Part shown: piece after piece, positions 15,405 through 23,488 of the stretch
Numbering within the stretch: the stretch's first letter is position 1
Layout of the letters: the number at the start of each line of letters is the position of its first letter
Origin: an uncultured Mycoplasmatota bacterium
GTDB taxonomy: Bacteria; Bacillota_I; Bacilli_A; RF39; UBA660
DNA length: 36,594 bases
Reading direction: 5' to 3'
NCBI GenBank assembly: GCA_946530475.1
Contig: CAMNAC010000003.1
Coordinates: 1-36,594 of the forward strand
Made by a program: the position numbers and the translations under genes
Notes under the pieces: model-generated
The model's database searches: none
Told to the model about the DNA's origin: nothing
The model's input: the letters and a program-made list of their open reading frames with translations, nothing else

Positions 15405-15986
15405 TTAAATCGTACGTTCTATTTTTTCATGGATTTCGTCTTTTCCCTGTTTCGTAACATTTGAAAATAGTACAAAATCATTTCCTAATACTAATTCTAA
15501 TTGATCCAAAATTTGATTACGATGTTTTTGGTGGCTACTAACTCCTACTTTATCTGCTTTTGTTGCGACAATTGTAACAGGTATATTATAATACTTTAAA
15601 TAATCATACATCATCACATCATCACTAGATGGCTTGTGTCTAAAGTCCACCAATAAAAAGACTTGTTTTAAATTTGGTCTATTTGTCATGTAATCTTCCA
15701 TCATTAAACCAAACTTTTTCTTTTTTGATTTTCCAATATTAGCAAATCCATAACCAGGAGCATCTACTAAATAAAAAGAATCATTCACAAGATAGAAATT
15801 AATCGTTTGCGTCTTCCCAGGATTGGAAGATGTTCTAGCAAAATTTTTACGATTAATGATGGTATTAATAAAACTGCTTTTCCCAACATTGCTTCTACCT
15901 ACCAGTAAAAATTCTGGTTTATTATCTGTCGGATATTGACTACGTCTTACAGCTGTAACTGTTAAATCTACACTTGTAATTTTCAT
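15405..15986 (-). CDS. engB: Ribosome-biogenesis GTPase EngB (YsxC)
   Basis: Essential TrmE-Era-like GTPase for 50S assembly. P-loop GRSNVGKSS, switch DAPGYGFA, TKAD specificity motif and a final SNVTKQG segment are all present. The start is put at the ATG at 15986 (MKITSVDL), 193 residues, because GAGG lies 8 bases before it; an in-frame GTG three codons upstream lacks a site. An extended -10 (TATAAT at 16011-16016) gives a short leader. Confidence 0.95.
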   Translation of the reverse strand: MKITSVDLTVTAVRRSQYPTDNKPEFLLVGRSNVGKSSFINTIINRKNFARTSSNPGKTQTINFYLVNDSFYLVDAPGYGFANIGKSKKKKFGLMMEDYMTNRPNLKQVFLLVDFRHKPSSDDVMMYDYLKYYNIPVTIVATKADKVGVSSHQKHRNQILDQLELVLGNDFVLFSNVTKQGKDEIHEKIERTI

Positions 15987-16040
15987 TTGATACACCTCAT
16001 TCGTGTAATCATTATATCATATTTTAAAAAAATAGAAAAA

Positions 16041-16475
16041 TTACAAATATTTTTTTAAAGCTGTCATATTATCTTTACTAAAATTCAAATAATCATGTGC
16101 AAGTTTCAAGTAACTCTTCTCTGATACTTCTTCATATTTTTTTATTTTTTTCTCCATATCCAAACTTCCCATCGAAATCCCTTTTATCAGCATATCTGCA
16201 ATAGAAGCGTCACTGTTATCACTTTTCACTTCTTTTTTTATTCCCTCTTTTGCCATCATTTTTTCAAAAAAATTATTTGTTTTAAACTCACCACTCTCTT
16301 TTTTTAATATTTTTGAGGAATCTTTTACATAACGGTTATATCCACTTATTAAATGTTCTACATCTGTAAATATTTTGTTATCCTTTTTTTTAATCTCTTT
16401 TAATAATTCCTTTAAAGAAAAAACAGACATACTAGAATCTTTATAAATATGCTCAACAAGTTCCATTCCTTTCAC
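16041..16475 (-). CDS. Hypothetical all-helical protein
   Basis: 144 residues from the GTG at 16475. This start is chosen because AAAGGGTGAG lies about 7 bases upstream, while longer in-frame TTG starts have no site. The protein is charged and helical (for example SLKELLKEIKKKDNKIFTDVEHLISGYNRY) and resembles a small helical bundle. No metal-binding or catalytic signature is clear and I cannot name the family. It lies between engB (same strand) and the divergent recU. Confidence 0.7.
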   Translation of the reverse strand: MKGMELVEHIYKDSSMSVFSLKELLKEIKKKDNKIFTDVEHLISGYNRYVKDSSKILKKESGEFKTNNFFEKMMAKEGIKKEVKSDNSDASIADMLIKGISMGSLDMEKKIKKYEEVSEKSYLKLAHDYLNFSKDNMTALKKYL

Positions 16476-16575
16476 ATCGCTCACCCTTTCAATTTTATTA
16501 TGAGAATCCAAAATAAATTTATTCAAAAACTTTTAAAAAAAGAAAAAATATAGTATAATGTATTAAGGTGACCTT

Positions 16576-17163
16576 ATGAAGTATCCGAAGGGAATTGTAA
16601 AAAAAGAAAAACACGAAATCTATTATGGAAATCGAGGAATGGCCTTAGAAAGTGATTTAAATGAAACCAATGAATACTATTTAAATAGAGACATTGCGGT
16701 GATTCACAAAAAGCCAACACCTATTACCATCAATCAAGTAGATTACCACTCTAGAGTCGATGCAGTTATTAAAGAAGCACACTTTAGAATCCCATCTACC
16801 ACTGATTACAACGGAATCTATAGAGGAAAATATATTGATTTTGAAGCTAAAGAAACAACTTCTACTACTTCTTTTCCTTTAGCGAATATCCATAGTCATC
16901 AAATTGAACATTTGAAAAAAATTATAAAACACGGAGGAATTGGTTTTCTAATTGTTCGTTTTACAAAATGTGGGAAAACTTTTTATTTAGATGGAAAAGA
17001 TCTTATGAGTTTTCTACAAACAGAAACTAGAAAATCAATCCCACTTTCTTTTTTTGAACAAAGAGGTTATCAAATCAAAGATGCATTTCAACCAAGAGTT
17101 GATTATCTAAATATCATAAATAGAATTTATTTTGGAGGGGAAAGCAATGAAAAAAACAGTTAG
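16576..17163 (+). CDS. recU: Holliday junction resolvase RecU
   Basis: Cuts Holliday junctions in recombination and chromosome segregation in Firmicutes. 195 residues. Recognised by MKYPKGIVKKEKHEIYYGNRGM-like N-terminal region, the catalytic core SRVDAVIKEAHF with the later YIDFEAKET (acidic residues plus E-x-K of the nuclease fold), and SFPLANIHSHQIEHL. A TATAAT at 16554-16559 lies shortly upstream. It overlaps the following PBP gene by 17 bases, the recU-ponA pair known from Bacillus. Confidence 0.95.
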   Translation: MKYPKGIVKKEKHEIYYGNRGMALESDLNETNEYYLNRDIAVIHKKPTPITINQVDYHSRVDAVIKEAHFRIPSTTDYNGIYRGKYIDFEAKETTSTTSFPLANIHSHQIEHLKKIIKHGGIGFLIVRFTKCGKTFYLDGKDLMSFLQTETRKSIPLSFFEQRGYQIKDAFQPRVDYLNIINRIYFGGESNEKNS

Positions 17164-20050
17164 AAAGGTTGGAAATTGGATAAAAGAAAATCCTATTTCG
17201 ATTATCGTTTTAATATTCAGTGTTATTATTTTTATATGTACTAGAAAAATGGTAACAAAAAGAAAACTACGAATTTTAATTGAAGGAGCAATTATTGTAC
17301 TAGATGTCATTTATTTCTTACCTGAGCTCGTCAGGTTAATTACTCACAAAAAGAAAAAGAAGCGTACAAAAAAGCAAAAAAGGACATTAAGAAAAAGAAT
17401 ATTAATTGTGATATTCTCAATTATTGCGATGATGTTACTTGCAGCAATGGTATTCATGTTCATGATTGTAAAAAATGCTCCTGATTTTGATCCGGATCGT
17501 TTGTATAAAAAAGAATCTAGTATCCTATATGATAAAAATGGAAATATTTATGCAAAAATAGGTTCTGAAAAACGTGAAAACATCACTTATGATCAAATGC
17601 CTGAAGTATTAATTGATGCAATTGTCGCAACAGAAGACTCCAGATTCTTCCAACACAATGGATTTGACCTACCACGTTTTATGGTAGCATCTGCAAAACA
17701 ATTATTAGGTGATTCAAGTGCTGGTGGAGCTTCTACCTTAACAATGCAACTTAATAAAAACAATTACACTTCTACTACTGCAAGTGGTTGGGAAGGAATT
17801 ATCCGTAAATTTACCGATATTTATATGGCTATCTTTAAGATAGAAAAACAATATACCAAAAAAGAAATTATAGAGTTTTATGCAAATTCCAATTATTTAG
17901 GAGCAGGTGCTCATGGTGTGGAACAAGCGTCCCTCACCTATTTTGGAAAAAGTGCAAAAGATTTAAACTTATCAGAAGCAGCGATGATTGCAGGGTTATT
18001 TAACGCACCTTCTTCCCTAGATCCAACTATGTATCCAGAACGAGCTGAAGAAAGACGTTTAGTTGTATTAAGCTTAATGGAAAGACATGGATACATTACA
18101 AAAGAAGAAAGAGAAATTGCAAAAAAGATTACCGTTCAAAAAATGTTAGTACAGAATACAGAAACCGCTAATGAACATCAATCATTTATTAATACCGTTA
18201 CAAAAGAAGTATTAGAAAATACAGGAAATAACCCATATGATGTTCCAATGGAAATTTATACAACTATGGATCCAGAAAAACAACAATATATCGATGATAT
18301 CTTTGCTGGAAAAACAGATTATGAATGGGAAAATGATAAAGTTCAAGCCGGAGTTGCAGTAGTAAGTGTAGAAGATGGTTCTATCGTAGCAATCTCTGGA
18401 GGAAGAAACAGAAATAGTGCATTCGGTTATAGCTTCGCTACCGATATTGATCGTCACATTGGATCAACCGCAAAACCACTTTATGACTATGGACCTGGTA
18501 TTGAATATCAAAATTGGTCTACTTATACTCCATTTACAGATGAACCATGGCAATATAAAAATGGAACCTCCATTGATAACTGGAATCGTACTTATGAAGG
18601 ATTTAGAACCTTAAGAGAAGCACTTCGTGTTTCCCGTAATATCCCAGCATTAAAGGCATTCCAAAAAAATGAAAACTCAAATATTGTTAAATTTGTTACA
18701 GCACTTGGCTTACATCCTGAAATAGCAGAAGATGGAAGCATCCATGAATCTCACGCATTAGGTGGATATAATGGAGAAAATCCACTTTCTATGGCAAGTG
18801 CCTATGCTGCTTTTGGAAATGGTGGATACTACAATCAACCACATGCTGTTACCAAAATCGTTTATCGTCAAAGTGATGAAACTTGGGAATATAAAGTAAA
18901 GAAAACAAGAGTTATGAGTGAAGAAACTGCTTATATGGTCGCAAACTTATTAGTATCGAGTGGACAATATGGACTTGGTGCATATAATTATATCAATGGT
19001 GCTGAGTTTGGAGCCAAATCAGGAACTTCTAATTATGATTCAGAAACAATTGAATTACACAATTATCCAAATAATGCGGTAAATGACTTATGGGTAAGTG
19101 GAACTAATGCCAAATATGCAATTGCCTTATGGTATGGATATGAAGAAGCAGAAGATGGATATACCAATACCCTAAATACTCAAAACCATAGACAACTATA
19201 TCAAAAAATCGCAAAAAATTTCTATGAAAATGGAGTGACATTCAAACGTCCAAGTAATGTCATTTCAGTAGAAGTTGAATTGGAATCTTATCCAGCAAAA
19301 CTTCCTTCTGAATATACTCCTTCTGATAAACGTGTTACCGAATTATTTAAAAAAGGAACTGAACCAACTGAAGTTTCAAAACGTTTCAGTGCTCCAGAAG
19401 CCCCTACTTCTTTAAATGCAAGTGCTAATAAAGGAGTTATAACATTAACATGGGAAGCAAGTCCAACACCTTGGGGACTAGATCAACAAAATGCAAATGC
19501 CTTAGGTGCAGAATTGTTTGGAAATGAAACGCAAAGAAATTATTTCGTTAATTCTTATTTAAATTATAACCAAAATGTATTAGGTAGCCTACTTTATAAA
19601 ATATATTATAAAAACTCAGATGGCTCCCTTTCCTTAATTGCTACATCACAAGAAAATAAAACAAGCTTTAAGATTCAATCAACAGATGCTTCACAAACTT
19701 ATGTTGTAAAAGCAGGTTATACAAATTCTGGAATCGAAAGTGATGGAGCTGAAGTAACTTACAAATTAGATGATTCTGATTTCATTATTACAAGTGAGTT
19801 AAATGGAAAAGAAACGATGTCTTTAAAAGATGGAGAAACATTTAAAGATCCATCTGTTAGTGTTACAGAAAATGGAATTGATGTTACTTCGAAAGCAACT
19901 ATTACAACGAAAATCACACAAGCTTCAAAAGAAGTAGAAACAATTGATACTTCAAAAGAAGGAACCTATACAATTACATATTCTGTAAAATATAAAGATT
20001 ATACAGATACCCATACAAGAACCGTTGTAATTGAAAAAGGAGAAAATTAA
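17147..20050 (+). CDS. ponA: Class A penicillin-binding protein (PBP1A type)
   Basis: 967 residues from ATG 17147, chosen because GGAGGGG (17134-17140) is placed before it; an in-frame TTG at 17132 is just upstream of that site. It polymerises and cross-links peptidoglycan. GT51 glycosyltransferase: EDSRFFQHNGFD near 163, then GGASTLTMQLNKN and GAGAHGVEQASLTYFGK. Transpeptidase: active-site STAK at 440-443, SRN near 496, KSGT at 624-627. C-terminal additions are an FN3-like domain (about 750-850) and an Ig-like domain (about 885-967). The N-terminus has three hydrophobic segments (about 17-34, 42-63, 84-107) where one is usual. It overlaps recU, so the two are translated from one transcript. 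Confidence 0.95.
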   Translation: MKKTVRKVGNWIKENPISIIVLIFSVIIFICTRKMVTKRKLRILIEGAIIVLDVIYFLPELVRLITHKKKKKRTKKQKRTLRKRILIVIFSIIAMMLLAAMVFMFMIVKNAPDFDPDRLYKKESSILYDKNGNIYAKIGSEKRENITYDQMPEVLIDAIVATEDSRFFQHNGFDLPRFMVASAKQLLGDSSAGGASTLTMQLNKNNYTSTTASGWEGIIRKFTDIYMAIFKIEKQYTKKEIIEFYANSNYLGAGAHGVEQASLTYFGKSAKDLNLSEAAMIAGLFNAPSSLDPTMYPERAEERRLVVLSLMERHGYITKEEREIAKKITVQKMLVQNTETANEHQSFINTVTKEVLENTGNNPYDVPMEIYTTMDPEKQQYIDDIFAGKTDYEWENDKVQAGVAVVSVEDGSIVAISGGRNRNSAFGYSFATDIDRHIGSTAKPLYDYGPGIEYQNWSTYTPFTDEPWQYKNGTSIDNWNRTYEGFRTLREALRVSRNIPALKAFQKNENSNIVKFVTALGLHPEIAEDGSIHESHALGGYNGENPLSMASAYAAFGNGGYYNQPHAVTKIVYRQSDETWEYKVKKTRVMSEETAYMVANLLVSSGQYGLGAYNYINGAEFGAKSGTSNYDSETIELHNYPNNAVNDLWVSGTNAKYAIALWYGYEEAEDGYTNTLNTQNHRQLYQKIAKNFYENGVTFKRPSNVISVEVELESYPAKLPSEYTPSDKRVTELFKKGTEPTEVSKRFSAPEAPTSLNASANKGVITLTWEASPTPWGLDQQNANALGAELFGNETQRNYFVNSYLNYNQNVLGSLLYKIYYKNSDGSLSLIATSQENKTSFKIQSTDASQTYVVKAGYTNSGIESDGAEVTYKLDDSDFIITSELNGKETMSLKDGETFKDPSVSVTENGIDVTSKATITTKITQASKEVETIDTSKEGTYTITYSVKYKDYTDTHTRTVVIEKGEN

Positions 20051-20074
20051 AAGAAAAGCAAAAGCTTTTCTTTT
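20049..20074. terminator. Bidirectional terminator between ponA and divIC
   Basis: 11-bp stem (20049-20059 with 20064-20074) around AAAA, overlapping the stop codons of both convergent genes. Confidence 0.8.
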
Positions 20075-20489
20075 AATGTACCATTTTTTTTAAAACAAAT
20101 CCAAATATTAATATACCCGATACTGCAAATCCAGCAATCATATAAGTGCGATAGTCTTCTAAAGGTTGTGTTTTTTCTTCCTTTTTTTCTTTGTTATCTT
20201 CTATCTTAATGATGTATTCCCCGTCTTTTGAATACAAATAATTCTCTCTTGCATATCTTGCGATATATTCTGGATCTTGCAATTTCTGGATTTCTAACTT
20301 TAAAGTTTGCTCATCTTCTTTTAAACTAACAAGTTCGTGCTCCAATTCTTTTTTTTGATTTTCAAGTTTTGAAATGGAAAAAGTATAATCGACGATACTA
20401 AACAAAAAATAACCAATCATTAATAAAGAAGCCGTTCCAAATACAATTAATCTTGTCTTTGATTGTTTTGTTATTTTTTTCTTAGCCAT
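20073..20489 (-). CDS. divIC: Septum formation initiator DivIC (FtsB family)
   Basis: 138 residues from the ATG at 20489, which follows GGTGAGGC; an ATG five codons upstream lacks a site. A basic N-terminus is followed by one membrane helix (about 19-37), a coiled coil rich in Leu, Glu and Lys, then the FtsB/DivIC motif EYIARYARENYLYSKDGEYIIKI. Family members bind FtsL in the divisome. An unusual second hydrophobic segment lies at the very C-terminus (about 113-133, YMIAGFAVSGILIFGFVL), not found in typical DivIC. Position after yabP-yabQ is the Bacillus order. An extended -10 TGATATACT lies between yabQ and this gene. Confidence 0.88.
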   Translation of the reverse strand: MAKKKITKQSKTRLIVFGTASLLMIGYFLFSIVDYTFSISKLENQKKELEHELVSLKEDEQTLKLEIQKLQDPEYIARYARENYLYSKDGEYIIKIEDNKEKKEEKTQPLEDYRTYMIAGFAVSGILIFGFVLKKMVH

Positions 20490-20533
20490 AGCCTCACCAT
20501 CCATTCTAGTATGAATAGTATATCATTTTTCCT

Positions 20534-20809
20534 TTAAAAATGCAATTTCCTATGTAAAGTACTTGACAATATAAATCCACATAGAATTAGGATAAAGGAA
20601 TAAATATGAATGATTCCATGGTTAATTTTTTGAATGCACCAATAATAAAAAAGAGTATGCACAATTAAAAAAAAGAACGTAAAAGGATAACGAACCCATT
20701 TCCGCTTATGGTATAGATACGGAGAAAGCATATGATACGTGACAAAAAAAAGAATTCCAAAAAGAAAAGAAAAAACAGACAACAAAAGTTGAGTTTTTAA
20801 TTCCATCAT
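20534..20809 (-). CDS. yabQ: Spore cortex protein YabQ (short form)
   Basis: 91-residue membrane protein with three hydrophobic segments (about 5-28, 40-60, 65-84). The N-terminal ELKTQLLLSVFSFLFGILFF and the basic RKWVRYPFTF turn fit YabQ, which in Bacillus is needed for spore cortex assembly. It is far shorter than the Bacillus protein, which has a long C-terminal part. Its ATG overlaps the yabP stop (ATGA), showing translational coupling, and divIC follows as in Bacillus. The family call leans on this synteny. Confidence 0.72.
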   Translation of the reverse strand: MMELKTQLLLSVFSFLFGILFFVTYHMLSPYLYHKRKWVRYPFTFFFLIVHTLFYYWCIQKINHGIIHIYSFILILCGFILSSTLHRKLHF

Positions 20810-21093
20810 TTAAACAGTTTTCCAAACATACTTTCTTCTTTTTCTTTTTTCTCTTTATCCATATATTGAAAACTATTAATCTTTCCTTTAATCGATACAG
20901 TCCCTTGAAAAGTATCCAACTTCATAATTTCTAAACCTTCTCCTTTTAAAGTGATGTATCCCATTGTTGTACTCATTAAAAATTCTTCTTCATCAAAACT
21001 ATCTATTTTTTTTACCCCAGTGATCATAATATTCTTTCGATCTGTCACAGTAATATTATGATTCATTGTAGAAATAGTATTATCTTTATCCAT
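20806..21093 (-). CDS. yabP: Sporulation protein YabP
   Basis: 95 residues of the YabP/YqfC family: HNITVTDRKNIMITGVKKIDSFDEEEFLMSTTMG followed by TLKGEGLEIMKLD and a short basic C-terminus. In Bacillus YabP is a SigE-dependent mother-cell protein needed for heat-resistant spores. The ATG follows AGGAGG. CATATATT at 21110-21117, 16 bases before the ATG, is a likely sporulation -10. The gene is coupled to yabQ by a 4-base overlap, and its TGA stop shows UGA is not read as Trp here. Confidence 0.9.
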   Translation of the reverse strand: MDKDNTISTMNHNITVTDRKNIMITGVKKIDSFDEEEFLMSTTMGYITLKGEGLEIMKLDTFQGTVSIKGKINSFQYMDKEKKEKEESMFGKLFK

Positions 21094-21140
21094 AAATTCC
21101 TCCTACTACAATATATGGGAGGAAACAATAATTAGAACAA

Positions 21141-21163
21141 AAAAAACTCTATATAGAGTTTTT
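21141..21163 (-). terminator. Intrinsic terminator of spoVG
   Basis: Stem 21143-21150 with 21155-21162 around ATAT, T-run on the minus strand, overlapping the spoVG stop. It isolates spoVG from yabP. Confidence 0.85.
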
Positions 21164-21440
21164 ATTCACTAGCTGCTGAATTTTCTAATTCTTTTTTATA
21201 AGCATCTAGAATTGTTTCATCAAACATAGTACGAGTCTCTTGATTCAATGGATGAACGATATCATGTGATTCACCATTCTTATCTTTACGACTTGGCATT
21301 GCGACAAATGTTTTGTTTTCTCCTTCAATAATTCGTAATCCACGAATAATGAAGCAGTCATCTAAAGTCACAGAAGCAATTCCTTTCATACGTCCACCTT
21401 CATTATCCACTAAATGGACATTAACTGATGTTATCTTCAT
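21162..21440 (-). CDS. spoVG: Regulatory protein SpoVG
   Basis: 92-residue small nucleic-acid-binding regulator conserved across Firmicutes, affecting septation, sporulation and envelope genes. The sequence is typical: MKITSVNVHLVDNEGGRMKG, then ASVTLDDCFIIRGLRIIEG and FVAMPSRKDKNGESHDIVHPL. The start at 21440 follows AAGGGAGTG; nine in-frame upstream codons were dropped because family members start at MKIT. It has its own SigA-type promoter and terminator. Confidence 0.97.
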   Translation of the reverse strand: MKITSVNVHLVDNEGGRMKGIASVTLDDCFIIRGLRIIEGENKTFVAMPSRKDKNGESHDIVHPLNQETRTMFDETILDAYKKELENSAASE

Positions 21441-21478
21441 GCCTAACACTCCCTTCAGTATATACAATATACAGTTTT

Positions 21479-21507
21479 ATTATAAACTACTTTTTTTAGA
21501 AAAGCAA
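21479..21507 (-). promoter_or_regulatory. SigA promoter of spoVG
   Basis: TTGCTT (21502-21507), 17 bases, TATAAT (21479-21484) on the minus strand. In Bacillus spoVG uses SigH; here the elements look like housekeeping ones. Confidence 0.7.
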
Positions 21508-21524
21508 GTACTTTATGCTATATG

Positions 21525-21734
21525 CTAATAGATAATATGAATTGTTTTCATTATCACATCAGAATAAGAAAAAGACTTCCTTTCGTCTCCGCTTTCTACT
21601 AAAAATATGTAATCATATAGTTCTTTAATTTTAACATAAAACTCTTCATATTTATTTCTTCCAAGATTATATTTAATAGTTGCCTGTTTTCCTAAATGCT
21701 TCTCCATTTCTTTTTTTACTTCTTCAATTCTCAT
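21525..21734 (-). CDS. veg: Veg family protein
   Basis: 69 residues with the Veg signature HLGKQATIKYNLGRNKYEEF and a final SYSDVIMKTIHI, matching the Bacillus Veg core but lacking its acidic tail. Veg is highly transcribed in Bacillus and has been linked to biofilm control. It starts 9 bases after yabG with an AGGAGG site, so it is co-transcribed with it; no terminator is seen before the spoVG promoter. The Bacillus order is yabG-veg-(sspF-ispE-purR-ridA)-spoVG, with the middle genes missing here. Confidence 0.9.
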   Translation of the reverse strand: MRIEEVKKEMEKHLGKQATIKYNLGRNKYEEFYVKIKELYDYIFLVESGDERKSFSYSDVIMKTIHIIY

Positions 21735-21743
21735 AAATTCCTC

Positions 21744-22523
21744 CTATCTTGGATATCCAACATACATTGTGCCTTTTGTTTTGATCCCACCCATTCCACT
21801 ACTTCCATATTTTGTTTCTTGAAGCAAGGATTTTAAATCAATATCTTTTGTTATTTCAAGTAAACTTATACGAGATGCGATAATTGCCGGGTCTAATGCA
21901 TGAATATTAATTCTTTTAGGGCTTGATGCAAAATTAGCACCTGCTTTAATCAATTCCTCATAGTCAGATTGACAAGCGCCTGCTATTATGATTAGTTTCT
22001 CATGGCTTTTTTCATATTTTCTTGCTTCTTTAACTGCTTCAATAAAATATTTGCTATTTTTATATGAAGAAATATTATGAATATCCCCTTTTTTCTTGTA
22101 ATAAGCATCATGTCCAGTAATGACTACGATATTAGGTACAAAAGTTTCTAATAATCTATAGATTTGATTAGGAATTTCTTCTTCCTTTATTTTAGAACCC
22201 ACTGCCCATATTTCATTTTCTTCATAATATTTTAAACATCGATTTAGATAATCTTCATCTCCGTCGATATGTAGTATTTTTCCAGGCAAATAAAAATAAT
22301 CATCTCGGTTACTAGGTAGCTCTTGTTTAATTCGCTCTAAAAACAGTTTTTCTTCTTCATTTGAACCTTCATATCGTTTTAAATCGGTAATTGGAGCATC
22401 TGCACATAACCGAACTGCTTTCCCTTTTAAATATGCAACTCCGTTTTCTATTTTTACAATAGTAAATATTAAATCATTTTGATAAGAGTTACGAGTGACA
22501 ATATCCCCTATTTTAAAATCCAT
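21744..22523 (-). CDS. yabG: Sporulation-specific protease YabG
   Basis: 259 residues of the U57 peptidase family that trims coat proteins in the mother cell. Strong match: FKIGDIVTRNSYQNDLIF at the start, LPGKILHIDGDEDYLNRCLK, VVITGHDAYYKKKG, then IIAGACQSDYEELIKAGANF and SSPKRINIHALDP, ending in GMGGIKTKGTM. The start at 22523 follows TTGGAGGAATAGGT; 33 in-frame upstream codons run into the ftsX terminator and were left out. CATATACT at 22541-22548, 17 bases upstream, is a likely mother-cell -10. First gene of a yabG-veg unit. Confidence 0.95.
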   Translation of the reverse strand: MDFKIGDIVTRNSYQNDLIFTIVKIENGVAYLKGKAVRLCADAPITDLKRYEGSNEEEKLFLERIKQELPSNRDDYFYLPGKILHIDGDEDYLNRCLKYYEENEIWAVGSKIKEEEIPNQIYRLLETFVPNIVVITGHDAYYKKKGDIHNISSYKNSKYFIEAVKEARKYEKSHEKLIIIAGACQSDYEELIKAGANFASSPKRINIHALDPAIIASRISLLEITKDIDLKSLLQETKYGSSGMGGIKTKGTMYVGYPR

Positions 22524-22561
22524 ACCTATTCCTCCAATGAAGTATATGTGAAAACAAAAAG

Positions 22562-22585
22562 AAAAAGACTGAATATTCAGTCTTC
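22562..22585 (-). terminator. Intrinsic terminator of the ftsEX operon
   Basis: Palindromic stem AAGACTGAAT/ATTCAGTCTT (22565-22584) with T-rich sequence after it on the minus strand, a few bases after the ftsX stop. Confidence 0.88.
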
Positions 22586-22588
22586 TTA

Positions 22589-23488
22589 TTATATTTTTAA
22601 GTACTTTCGAACAGCTCTCCATGATCCAAACATACCTACAATAATACCAATTCCAAGTAATATAAGGGCTGTTTGATATACAAATGGACTTGGAACAATC
22701 AATTTGATGAATGGAGAAAATAATTGCCCATTGAATCGATTATATAATGCGGTATACCCATAAATAGTAGCTACCATTGGAATAATCGATCCAAATGCTC
22801 CTAAAAATAAACCTTCAAAGATAAATGGTATTTTAATATTAATATTAGAAGCACCTACAAGTCGCATAATTTCAATTTCTCTTTTTCTTGAAGAAATCGT
22901 GATTTTAATCGTATTTGAAATTAAGAATGCAGTTACAAGGATTAAAGCTACTACTACACCATAAGTAATATTTCTAACAATTTCAAATACCCCTACTAAT
23001 TGTTCTACCATACCTGCCCCATATTTTACAACTTGAACTCCTTCAATTTGTTCAATTTTCTTTGCAGTTTCACCAATGTAATTAATATCTTTTACTTTTA
23101 CTAAAAAAGTATCTTGTAAAGGATTTTCTCCTTCTTCCCATTCTTCCATGATCTTTTTATAAGTATCACTAGCTTCCATAAATTCTTCTGTAATACTCTC
23201 TTTCGAATTAAATACGACACTTTCAATATTATCCAAATCTTTAATTTCTGCTTCAATAATTTTTATTTGTTCATCTGTAGTATCTGTTTTTAAGAATGTA
23301 ACAATCGTTACATCTTTTTCTACTAAAGTGGCAAAATTATTAACATTAATTGATAATACAATTGAAATTGCGACAACAAGAAGTGTAATTGTAATACAGG
23401 AAATAGATGCTAAAGAAAGAGAAAAGTTACGAAAAACACTTTTGAAGGAATCACGAATATCCCTTCCTAAAATTCTAACCTGCTTCAT
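22589..23488 (-). CDS. ftsX: Cell-division membrane protein FtsX
   Basis: 299 residues with the FtsX layout: a cytoplasmic start (RILGRDIRDSFKSVFRN), membrane helix near 23-46, an extracellular domain with DVTIVTFLKTDTTDEQI, then three C-terminal helices and the motif SSRKREIEIMRLVGASN. With FtsE it forms an ABC-type complex that activates peptidoglycan hydrolases. The start at 23488 (MKQVRIL) overlaps ftsE by 14 bases; an ATG two codons upstream is also possible, with AAAGGA near both. Confidence 0.95.
   Translation of the reverse strand: MKQVRILGRDIRDSFKSVFRNFSLSLASISCITITLLVVAISIVLSINVNNFATLVEKDVTIVTFLKTDTTDEQIKIIEAEIKDLDNIESVVFNSKESITEEFMEASDTYKKIMEEWEEGENPLQDTFLVKVKDINYIGETAKKIEQIEGVQVVKYGAGMVEQLVGVFEIVRNITYGVVVALILVTAFLISNTIKITISSRKREIEIMRLVGASNINIKIPFIFEGLFLGAFGSIIPMVATIYGYTALYNRFNGQLFSPFIKLIVPSPFVYQTALILLGIGIIVGMFGSWRAVRKYLKI

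Noticed and set aside
20806-21093. UGA read as tryptophan (code 4)
   Set aside because: yabP ends in TGA overlapping the yabQ ATG, another gene ends in TGA at 14870, Trp codons are TGG, and RF2 is present.
22524-22622. Longer YabG with 33 extra N-terminal residues
   Set aside because: The extension crosses the ftsX terminator, has no ribosome site, and family members begin at the MDFKIGD segment.
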